From JASHPR01 sp963729365 (GTDB lineage: Bacteria > Actinomycetota > Actinomycetes > Streptosporangiales > Streptosporangiaceae), in assembly GCA_963729365.1 (NCBI GenBank), contig CAVSNQ010000012.1:67888-131887 (forward strand): a stretch of 64,000 nt of DNA. Direction: 5' to 3'. Of the stretch, positions 53,899-61,719 are shown piece after piece (the first letter of the stretch is position 1; each line of letters opens with the position of its first letter). Under the pieces are notes generated by a model, which did no database searches, was not told the DNA's origin, and saw only the letters and a list, made by a program, of their open reading frames with translations. A program made the position numbers and the translations under genes.

Positions 53899-54780
53899 AT
53901 GGGTCGGCATATCCTCCGTGATCGGAGCCGGCTCCTCGACGGGTTCGCCGTCGGCGCCATGATGTCCGGGGCGTTCTTCCTGGCGGTCACCGCCCCGCGA
54001 CGTGCGAGGAGGCGGCAGGCCGCGGCGGTCGGCGCCGGTGGCGCGCTGGCGGTCGGGCCGCGCGGGTGGCTGTCCAAGCACGCCTCGGCGGGCCGGGCGC
54101 CCCGAGCCGAAGGGTCTGGAGCCGAGGTTCTCGGCCGCGGGACGTTCGGGCCCGGGACGTTCGGGGCCGACGCCGAGCGGGTAGCGCAGCCGGACGAGCC
54201 TGGTGCCGAGGACCGCGCAGGCGGGGCGCCGCCCTCCGGCCGGGACGGCCGGATCGCGGGCGGTTACCGGAGCCGGCACCGGCTCGGAGACCCGGTCCCC
54301 GGCCAGACATTGCCGGGCGGGCCAACCCGGGATGGCGCGTCCCCGGGTAGCGCGCCGCGCGAGAGTGCCCGGCCGAGCAGTGCCTTCCCGGACAGTGCCT
54401 TCCCGGACAGTGCCTTCCCGGACAGTGCGTTGCCAGGTGCTGCGCGGCCGGAGAGCCCAGGCAGTGACCTACCGGAGGGCGCGTTTCCTGACGGGACGTC
54501 GCGTCGGGTCGCGCCGTCAGATGCGCCGGTCCCTGACGTCTTCCCCGACATCACGTTTCCCGACGGGACATCGCGTCGGGTCGCGCCGCCGGATGCGCCG
54601 GTCCCTGACGTCTTCCCCGACATCATGTTTCCCGACGGGACGTTCGGGTCCTCGAAGCGGCCAGAGGCCCGCCGCATGCCGCGGCATGCGGCGCCGGCGG
54701 CCGGTTTCCGCCGCAAGATGAGCAACCGGGTGACAGGCCTGTTCGCCGCCAGGCCGCTAACCAGCGGTGCCCGCGGCTGA
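53899..54780 (+). CDS. Repeat-rich hypothetical protein
   Basis: About 293 residues. A membrane segment lies near the N-terminus (LLDGFAVGAMMSGAFFLAVT). The rest is low complexity: DSAFP repeated three times followed by DSALPG, and a 24-residue unit containing FPDGTSRRVAPSDAPVPDVF repeated twice (72-base repeats at about 54485-54640). The C-terminus is basic. The better ribosome site (GAGGAG) precedes ATG 53891, which is in another frame and closes after 23 codons, so the start may be wrong or the frame shifted. No family is recognised. It may be a surface-exposed, disordered protein. Confidence 0.5.
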   Translation: MGRHILRDRSRLLDGFAVGAMMSGAFFLAVTAPRRARRRQAAAVGAGGALAVGPRGWLSKHASAGRAPRAEGSGAEVLGRGTFGPGTFGADAERVAQPDEPGAEDRAGGAPPSGRDGRIAGGYRSRHRLGDPVPGQTLPGGPTRDGASPGSAPRESARPSSAFPDSAFPDSAFPDSALPGAARPESPGSDLPEGAFPDGTSRRVAPSDAPVPDVFPDITFPDGTSRRVAPPDAPVPDVFPDIMFPDGTFGSSKRPEARRMPRHAAPAAGFRRKMSNRVTGLFAARPLTSGARG

Positions 54781-54796
54781 CCGCCGCGCCACAAGC

Positions 54797-54840
54797 GCTT
54801 CCTGCCGGTCCCGGGTGCGCGGCCCGGGCCGGCAGGAAGC
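54797..54840. terminator. Hairpin between convergent genes
   Basis: GCTTCCTGCCGG (54797-54808) and CCGGCAGGAAGC (54829-54840) form a perfect 12-bp stem, and the interior CCCGGG-like bases can extend it. It ends the repeat gene and faces the DUF5703 gene. Confidence 0.8.
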
Positions 54841-54936
54841 ATGGCACGATCCGGGTCCGGGCCAGGTCCGAGGCCTGCCGCACGAGCCAGGAACCGCCCG
54901 CGGCGCCGGTCCCGGGCGCGGTCCGGCTGGCTCCCG

Positions 54937-55140
54937 TTACGGGCGGAACCGCGGCAGCGTGGTGCGGACCGGGCGGATTATTTGCCGCCGCAGGGTAGCC
55001 TTCCTGCTGCCATCGGCGTTCAACCGCATCCGGGCGAGTTCCCAGTGGCCATACTCGGCGTGGTCGGTCAGTATCCGCCGCGCGTCGTCTCTGGGCATTC
55101 CGCGCGGCAAGTAGAGGACCAGATAGGAGTACTCCGCCAT
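54937..55140 (-). CDS. DUF5703 family small protein
   Basis: 67 residues: MAEYSYLVLYLPRGMPRDDA, then RRILTDHAEYGHWELARMRL and KATLRRQIIRP. The HAEYG-WELAR block followed by L-x-DG-x-RK identifies DUF5703, an actinobacterial family of unknown function. GAGGGAG directly precedes ATG 55140, so ATG 55149, which has a weaker ribosome site, may be used. It is divergent from topA, with about 210 bases between that probably hold both promoters. Confidence 0.87.
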   Translation of the reverse strand: MAEYSYLVLYLPRGMPRDDARRILTDHAEYGHWELARMRLNADGSRKATLRRQIIRPVRTTLPRFRP

Positions 55141-55352
55141 CTCCCTCATTGTCCGCGACCGAAGCGGTGGTTCAATCAGCTTGAGCAAAGGTATCGGGCA
55201 GCGCGGGGAACACACTAGCCCGGGCGGCGAGTTGCAGCATCGGGATAAGGACAGCAGAGTGGCCGTAGAGTCGGCCGCCTGCGGGCCGGCTGCGGTAGCC
55301 TCCTGGGCGGCCGCGGTGGCATCAGCGGTCCGCGGGATGTGAGGGTGAGAAA

Positions 55353-58130
55353 GTGGTAGCAAGGACAGGCACGGCCGCCGGAAGCGCCAAGGCCGGCGGC
55401 GCCGGAGGCAAGAACGGCGCGGGAGGGAACGGCAAGCCATCCAGCGGCAGGCGGCTCGTGATCGTCGAGTCGCCGGCCAAGGCGCGCACGATCGCGGGCT
55501 ACCTCGGCAAGGACTACGTGGTCGAGTCCAGCATCGGCCATATCCGCGACATGCCGGACAAGGCAGCGGAGATACCGGCCAAGTTCCGCGGGGAGCCCTG
55601 GGCGCGCCTCGGCGTGAACGTGGACGCCGACTTCGAGCCGCTCTACGTCGTCAACGCCGACAAGAGGCAGCAGGTCACCAAGCTCAAGAACCTGCTCAAG
55701 GACGCCGACGAACTGCTGCTGGCCACTGATGAGGACCGCGAGGGCGAGGCGATCGCCTGGCATCTGCTCGAGGAGCTGAAGCCGAAGGTCCCGGCCCGGC
55801 GCATGGTCTTCCACGAGATCACCCCCGAGGCCATCGCCCAGGCCGTGGCGCACCCCCGCGAGATGGACGACGGGCTGGTGGAGGCCTACCAGACCCGGCG
55901 CGTGCTCGACCGGCTCTACGGCTACGAGGTCTCGCCGGTGCTGTGGAAGAAGGTCATGCCGCAGCTGTCCGCGGGCCGGGTGCAGTCGGTGGCGGTCAGG
56001 CTCGTGGTGGACCGGGAGCGGGAGCGGATCGCGTTCCGCACCGCCAGGTACTGGGACCTCGAGGCGGTGTTCGCCAAGATCGGCACCGACGAGGCGGACA
56101 GCGACGTGTCGTCGTTCCCGGCCGCGCTGGTGTCGGTCGACGGGCGCCGGGTGGCGCAGGGCCGCGACTTCGCCCCGACCGGAGAGCTGCGGGCCGCCGA
56201 CGTGCTGCACCTGGACGGTGAGGCCGCGGCCGGGCTCGCCGACCGGCTGGCCGCGGCGTCCTTCGCGGTGTCCTCGGTGGAGCGCAAGCCGTACCGCCGG
56301 TCGCCGTACGCCCCGTTCCGCACCACCACGCTGCAGCAGGAGGCCTCGCGCAAGCTGGGCTTCTCGTCCAAGTACGCGATGTCGGTGGCGCAGCGGCTGT
56401 ACGAGAACGGCCACATCACTTATATGCGGACCGACTCGACCACGCTCTCCCAGACCGCGATTACCGCGGCCCGGGCGCAGGCCCGCGAGCTGTACGGCGC
56501 CGACTACGTGCCGGACGCGCCGCGCGTTTACGCCAGCAAGGTAAAGAGCGCGCAGGAGGCGCACGAGGCGATCCGGCCGGCCGGGGACAAGTTCCGTACC
56601 CCGGCCCAGACGGGGCTGCGCGGCGATGAGTTCCGCCTGTATGAGCTGGTGTGGAAGCGCACCGTGGCCTCGCAGATGAAGGACGCCACCGGCGAGTCCG
56701 TCTCGGTCAGGGTGGCCGGCCGGTCCAGCGCGGGCGAGAACGCCGAGTTCGGCGCGTCCGGCAAGGTGATCAGCTTCTACGGGTTCCTGAAGGCCTACGT
56801 GGAGGGCGCCGACGACCCGGACGCGGAACTGGACGACCGGGAGCGGCGGCTGCCGCCGCTGGCCGAGCGCGAGCCGCTGACCGCGGAGCGCCTGGCCGCG
56901 GCCGAGCACGCCACGCGGCCGCCGGCCCGCTACACCGAGGCATCGCTGATCAAGGAGCTTGAGGACCGGGCCATCGGCCGCCCGTCCACGTACGCCTCGA
57001 TCATGGGGACCATCCTGGACCGCGGCTACGTGTTCAAGAAGGGCACCGCGCTCGTCCCCTCGTTCATCGCCTTCGCCGTGGTCACGCTGCTCGAGCAGCA
57101 CTTCGCGCACCTGGTCGACTACGAGTTCACGGCGCAGATGGAAGAGGCGCTCGACGAGATCGCCGAGGGCACGGCCGAGCGGGTCCCGTGGCTGCGCCGG
57201 TTCTACTTCGGCGCCGACGGCGAGGAGGGCCTCAAGGAACTGGTCAGCGACCTGAGCGACATCGACGCGCGGGCCGTCAGCTCGTTCCCGCTGGCCGGCA
57301 GCGACATCGTGGTCCGGGTCGGCCGGTACGGTCCTTACCTGGAACGAGACGGCCAGCGAGCCAACGTCCCCGAGGACACGGCGCCGGACGAGCTGACCCC
57401 GGAGTTCGCCGAGGAGCTGCTGTCGCGGCCGAGCGGCGACAAGATCCTCGGCACCGACCCGGCGAGCGGCCGGACGATCGTCGCGAAGGCGGGCCGGTTC
57501 GGCCCCTACGTGACCGAGCAGCTCGGCGACGACGCGCCGGCCTCGGCCAAGCCCCGCACGGCCTCGCTGCTGAAGTCCATGGACGCCGGCAGCGTGACGC
57601 TCGACGACGCGCTGCGGCTGCTGACCCTGCCGCGCACGCTCGGCGAGATCGACGGCGAGCCGGTCACGGTGCAGAACGGGCGCTACGGGCCCTACGTGAA
57701 GAAGGGCACGGACAGCCGCTCGCTGGAGTCCGAGGACCAGATGTTCACGGTCACCCTGGACCAGGCCAGGGAGCTGTTCGCGCAGCCGAAGCCCCGCGGC
57801 CGGGCGGCGCGCGCCGCCGCCGCGCCGCCGCTGCGCGAGCTCGGCGACGACCCGGTGAGCGGCAAGCCGATCGTGCTGCGGGAGGGCCGGTTCGGCCCGT
57901 ACGTCACCGACAGCGAGACCAACGCCTCGCTGCGCAAGGGCGACACCGCCGAGTCGATTACCCCCCAGCGCGCGGTCGAGCTGCTGGCGGAACGCCGCGC
58001 CGCGCCAGCGTCGCCACGGCGCTCGGGCGGAGCCCGGACCCGCACGGGTGGGTCTGGTGGCCGGTCAGGGTCGGGGCAGGCGTCCCGTTCCGGCGCGAAA
58101 TCCACGGGAACTCGCGCTAAGAAGACGTGA
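55353..58130 (+). CDS. topA: DNA topoisomerase I
   Basis: 925 residues. The Toprim domain starts at RLVIVESPAKARTIAGYLG (near residue 35) and carries the acidic triad in LLATDEDREGEAIAWHL. The catalytic Tyr357 lies in ENGHITYMRTDSTTLS. A helix block and cap domain follow (EASLIKELEDRAIGRPSTYA). The C-terminal part has repeated units of the type GRYGPYLERDG, GRFGPYVTEQL, GRYGPYVKKG and GRFGPYVTDSE, then a Lys/Arg/Gly tail without zinc fingers, typical of actinobacteria. It relaxes negative supercoils. GTG 55353 follows GAGGG. It is followed by MFS/dTMP kinase and holB. Confidence 0.97.
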   Translation: MVARTGTAAGSAKAGGAGGKNGAGGNGKPSSGRRLVIVESPAKARTIAGYLGKDYVVESSIGHIRDMPDKAAEIPAKFRGEPWARLGVNVDADFEPLYVVNADKRQQVTKLKNLLKDADELLLATDEDREGEAIAWHLLEELKPKVPARRMVFHEITPEAIAQAVAHPREMDDGLVEAYQTRRVLDRLYGYEVSPVLWKKVMPQLSAGRVQSVAVRLVVDRERERIAFRTARYWDLEAVFAKIGTDEADSDVSSFPAALVSVDGRRVAQGRDFAPTGELRAADVLHLDGEAAAGLADRLAAASFAVSSVERKPYRRSPYAPFRTTTLQQEASRKLGFSSKYAMSVAQRLYENGHITYMRTDSTTLSQTAITAARAQARELYGADYVPDAPRVYASKVKSAQEAHEAIRPAGDKFRTPAQTGLRGDEFRLYELVWKRTVASQMKDATGESVSVRVAGRSSAGENAEFGASGKVISFYGFLKAYVEGADDPDAELDDRERRLPPLAEREPLTAERLAAAEHATRPPARYTEASLIKELEDRAIGRPSTYASIMGTILDRGYVFKKGTALVPSFIAFAVVTLLEQHFAHLVDYEFTAQMEEALDEIAEGTAERVPWLRRFYFGADGEEGLKELVSDLSDIDARAVSSFPLAGSDIVVRVGRYGPYLERDGQRANVPEDTAPDELTPEFAEELLSRPSGDKILGTDPASGRTIVAKAGRFGPYVTEQLGDDAPASAKPRTASLLKSMDAGSVTLDDALRLLTLPRTLGEIDGEPVTVQNGRYGPYVKKGTDSRSLESEDQMFTVTLDQARELFAQPKPRGRAARAAAAPPLRELGDDPVSGKPIVLREGRFGPYVTDSETNASLRKGDTAESITPQRAVELLAERRAAPASPRRSGGARTRTGGSGGRSGSGQASRSGAKSTGTRAKKT

Positions 58131-58215
58131 CCCGCCGTCATAGCCAGAAAACCGGCCTGCCGATCATCTGGGCCGGTGGCAGGACCGCAGGCCAATCTGC
58201 CGATACCCTAACGCC

Positions 58216-60333
58216 GTGAACTTTACATCCCCTTTGCGGAGCGGCCGTGGCAGCGTGCTGTCGATCCGGCCGTTCCGCAGGCTGTGGATTGCGCTCTCGC
58301 TATCCAGCCTCGGGGACTGGCTGAGCCTGCTGGCGCTCACCGCGCTGGCCTATCAGCTGGCCGGTCACGGCCAGGCGGCGCAGAGCTTGCTCGTCGGCAG
58401 CGTCTGGCTCACCGCGCTGCTGCCCGCGCTGATCCTCGGCCCGCTGGCGGGGGCCGTCGCCGACCGGTTCGACCGGCGCATGAACATGATCGTCGGCGAC
58501 GTGGTGCGGGCCGTGCTGTACCTGTCGATCCCGATCAACCTGAACCTGCACCTGGTCAATGAGCTGGCCTGGATGTACATCGCGCTGTTCCTGGCCTCGT
58601 GCGCGTCGCTGTTCTGGACGCCGGCCAAGGACGCCACGGTCCCCAACCTGGTCCCGCCGGACCGGCTCGAGCAGGCCAACGAGTACAGCCTGTTCACCAC
58701 GTACGGCACCGCACCCGTGGCCGGCCTGCTCTTCGGCCTGCTTGCGCTGATCAGCCGGGTGCTCGGCAACACGTCGCACTACTTCAGGACCGACCAGGTC
58801 AACCTGGCGCTGTACTTCGACGTGGCCACGTTTGTGGTCTCCGCGCTGACGATTTTCGCGCTGCGGGAGATCCCGCGCCGCCGCGGCGAGATCTCCTCGC
58901 CGTCGGTGGCCAAGATGATCGTGGAGGGCTGGCGGTACATCGGCCAGACCCAGGTTGTCCGCGGGATCGTGATCGGGATGGTGGGCGCATTCGCCGCCGC
59001 CGGCGTGGTGGTCGGGCTCGGGCAGGTCTACGTCACCGACACCCTGCACGGCGGCGAGGCAGGCTGGGGCATCGTGTTCGCGGCGATCTTCATCGGCCTG
59101 GCCCTTGGCATGTTCGTCGGCCTGCGTATCCTGCGGGGGTTCAGCAGGCGCCGCCTGTTCGGCTTGTCGATAGCGTTCGCGGCGATCCCGCTGGCCCTGA
59201 TCGCGCTGATCCCCGACCTCGCGGTGGTCACGATCCTGGTCCTTCTGCTCGGCGCGTGCGCCGGCGTGGCGTACGTCACCGGGTACACGATCGTCGGCAG
59301 GGAGGTGGACGACCAGACCCGCGGCCGGACGTTCGCGTTCCTCCAGTCGGCCATGCGGGTGGTCCTGTTCGCGGTGATCGCCATCGCCCCGTTCGTCGCG
59401 GCGGCTTTCACCGCCGCCGTGCACAGCATGAGCGGGTCGAGCCAGGTCCGGATCGGCAACCTCACCTACGGCGGGATCGGCGACAACGTCGTGCTGCTCG
59501 GCGCGGCCGCGATAGCGCTGCTGCTCGGCGTGATCTCCTACCGGCAAATGGATGACCGCCGGGGCGTGCCGCTGATGGCGGACCTGACGTCGGTCTTCCG
59601 GGGCGACCAGTTCAGCTCGGTGCCGGCCAACCTCAACGGGCACGAGCCCGAGCCCCGCCCGCGCCGCGGGCTGCTGCTCGCGCTGGAGGGCGGCGAGGGC
59701 GCGGGCAAGTCCACCCAGGCCCGGCTGCTCGCGATCTGGCTGCGCGAGCAGGGTTACGACGTGGTGGCGACCCACGAGCCCGGCGCGACCAAGGTGGGGA
59801 TGCGGCTGCGCGCGCTGCTGCTCGACACCGCGCACACGGGCATGTCACCGCGGGCCGAGACCCTGATGTACGCGGCGGACCGGGCCGAGCACGTGGCGTT
59901 GGTGATCCTGCCCGCGCTGGAACGCGGCGCGATCGTGGTCACCGACCGGTACGTGGACTCCTCGCTCGCCTACCAGGGAGCCGGGCGGCGGCTGTCGGTC
60001 AAGGAAGTGGCCGACCTGAACGCGTGGGCGATCGGCGGGGCGGTGCCCGATCTCACGATCCTGCTCGACCTGTCGCCCGCGGCCGGTCTCGGCCGGCGGG
60101 AACGGTCAGCAGACCGGCTCGAGGCCGAACCCGTCGAGTTCCATCAGCGGGTCCGCGCCGGGTTCCTGGCCCTCGCCGACGCCGAGCCGCAGCGCTACCT
60201 GGTGCTCGACGCGACCCGGCCGGCCGCCGACCTCAGCCGTGAGATCCAGGGCCGGGTCCGGGACCTGCTGCCCGACCCGGTGCCGTTTGCCGCCGAGGAC
60301 AACACGGGCAGCTTCCCGGCCGTGCGAGATTGA
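58216..60333 (+). CDS. Fused MFS transporter and thymidylate kinase
   Basis: 705 residues. Residues 1-440 form a 12-helix MFS-like transporter (SLSSLGDWLSLLALTALAYQ, LLGACAGVAYVTGYTIVG). Residues about 480-690 form a dTMP kinase (LALEGGEGAGKSTQARLLA, ATHEPGATKVGMRLRALLL, DRYVDSSLAYQGAGRRL, DLTILLDLSPAAGL). P-loop, DRY motif and the lid are complete. dTMP kinase makes dTDP for DNA synthesis; fusion to a transporter is known in some actinomycetes, but the reason is unclear. GTG 58216 is the start. It lies 85 bases after topA and five bases before the earliest possible holB start. Confidence 0.93.
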   Translation: MNFTSPLRSGRGSVLSIRPFRRLWIALSLSSLGDWLSLLALTALAYQLAGHGQAAQSLLVGSVWLTALLPALILGPLAGAVADRFDRRMNMIVGDVVRAVLYLSIPINLNLHLVNELAWMYIALFLASCASLFWTPAKDATVPNLVPPDRLEQANEYSLFTTYGTAPVAGLLFGLLALISRVLGNTSHYFRTDQVNLALYFDVATFVVSALTIFALREIPRRRGEISSPSVAKMIVEGWRYIGQTQVVRGIVIGMVGAFAAAGVVVGLGQVYVTDTLHGGEAGWGIVFAAIFIGLALGMFVGLRILRGFSRRRLFGLSIAFAAIPLALIALIPDLAVVTILVLLLGACAGVAYVTGYTIVGREVDDQTRGRTFAFLQSAMRVVLFAVIAIAPFVAAAFTAAVHSMSGSSQVRIGNLTYGGIGDNVVLLGAAAIALLLGVISYRQMDDRRGVPLMADLTSVFRGDQFSSVPANLNGHEPEPRPRRGLLLALEGGEGAGKSTQARLLAIWLREQGYDVVATHEPGATKVGMRLRALLLDTAHTGMSPRAETLMYAADRAEHVALVILPALERGAIVVTDRYVDSSLAYQGAGRRLSVKEVADLNAWAIGGAVPDLTILLDLSPAAGLGRRERSADRLEAEPVEFHQRVRAGFLALADAEPQRYLVLDATRPAADLSREIQGRVRDLLPDPVPFAAEDNTGSFPAVRD

Positions 60334-60388
60334 CGGCGTGACGGGTGTGACGGGCGGGGCGGGTGTGACGAGCGGGGAAGCCGGGGCA

Positions 60389-61629
60389 GTGTTCGGCGAG
60401 CTGGCGGGCCAGGAACCGGTCGTCGAGCAGCTGCGAGCGGCCGCGGCCGCGGCGGCCCCCCGGACCGCGGCTTCCCCCGGGACCGCGGCTTCCCCGGGAC
60501 CGCGGCTTCGTCCGGGACCGTGGCTTCGTCGGAGACCGCGCTGGCCATGACGCACGCCTGGCTGTTCACCGGGCCGCCGGGCTCTGGCCGGTCGGTGGCG
60601 GCGCGGGCGTTCGCGGCCGCGCTACTCTGCGCCAACCAGGGCTGCGGCCAGTGCCCGTCCTGTCACCAGGTGGCCGCGGGCGGCCACGCCGACATGCTGC
60701 TGATCCGGCCGGACGGGCTCTCGTACGGGGTGCGGCAGACCAGGGACCTGGTGCTGCGGGCCGCCGCCGCGCCGGTCTACGGGAGGTGGCGGGTGATCCT
60801 GTTCGAGGATGCCGACCGCGCCACCGAGCAGGCCGCGAACGCGCTGCTCAAGGCCATCGAGGAACCCGCCCCGCGGACCGTCTGGCTGCTCTGCGCGCCG
60901 TCAGCGGACGACCTGCCCACGACGATCAGGTCCCGGTGCCGCCTGGTCACCCTGCGCACTCCGGCCACCGCCGCGGTCGCCGAGGTGCTGGTCAGGGACG
61001 GGGTCGGCGAGGAGCAGGCGCTGGCGGCCGCGCGGGCCGCGCAGGGGCATATCGGCCGGGCCCGCAGGCTGGCCACCGATGCGCAGGCGGCCGGGCGCCG
61101 GGCCGAGGTGCTGAAGGTGCCGATGCAGGTATCCGCGGCCCGGCCGGGCGGCGGCCTCGGCCACGCGCTCGCGGCGGCGGCCGCGCTGGTCAAGGCGGCC
61201 GAGGCGGAAGCCGCAGCGGTCACAGAAGAGCTCGATATCCCGGAACGCGACGCCCTGCGCCGGGCCTTCGGCGAAGGCTCCACCGGCAAGGGGGTCGCCA
61301 CCGCGGTCCGCGGCGCAGCCGGAGCGCTGAAGGAACTCGAGGACCGGCAGAAGTCCCGTGCGACCAGGCTGAAGCGCGACGCGCTCGACCGGGCCCTGCT
61401 CGACCTGGCCAGCTTCTACCGCGACGTGCTCGCGGTCCAGGTCGGCGCGGACGTCAAGCTCGCCAACGAGGCGCAGGGGGACGAGCTGGACCAGGTGGCC
61501 GCGGCCGGGCCGCCCGCGGCCACGGTGCGCAGGATCGAGGCGATCATGAAGTGCCGCGAGCGGCTGGCCGCCAGCGTCGCCCCGCTGCTCGCGGTCGAGG
61601 AGATGACCCTGGCCCTGGCCGCGCGCTGA
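60389..61629 (+). CDS. holB: DNA polymerase III delta' subunit, one frameshift
   Basis: The N-terminus, from GTG 60389, reads VFGELAGQEPVVEQLRAAAA. After an Ala/Ser/Pro-rich linker built of four 17- to 18-base repeats, it continues in another frame: MTHAWLFTGPPGSGRSVAAR (P-loop), CANQGCGQCPSCHQVAAG (zinc site) and RVILFEDADRATEQAANALL. The second repeat has four C (60492-60495) where its twin has five, and adding one C restores the frame. It loads the sliding clamp as part of the tau/gamma complex. GTG 60338 or 60365 are possible earlier starts. Confidence 0.87.
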
Positions 61630-61719
61630 GATCTCCGGGCCCGCATCGCGCCGTCCGCGGGCCGCCATCGCGCCAGATCCCGATCTGTCGGCCCGCGCCA
61701 GTATGGCTGCCCGCCGACG

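Noticed and set aside
53785..54279. Minus-strand frame opposite the repeat protein
   Set aside because: Arg/Pro-rich with no motif, and the plus strand has a membrane segment and repeats in frame.
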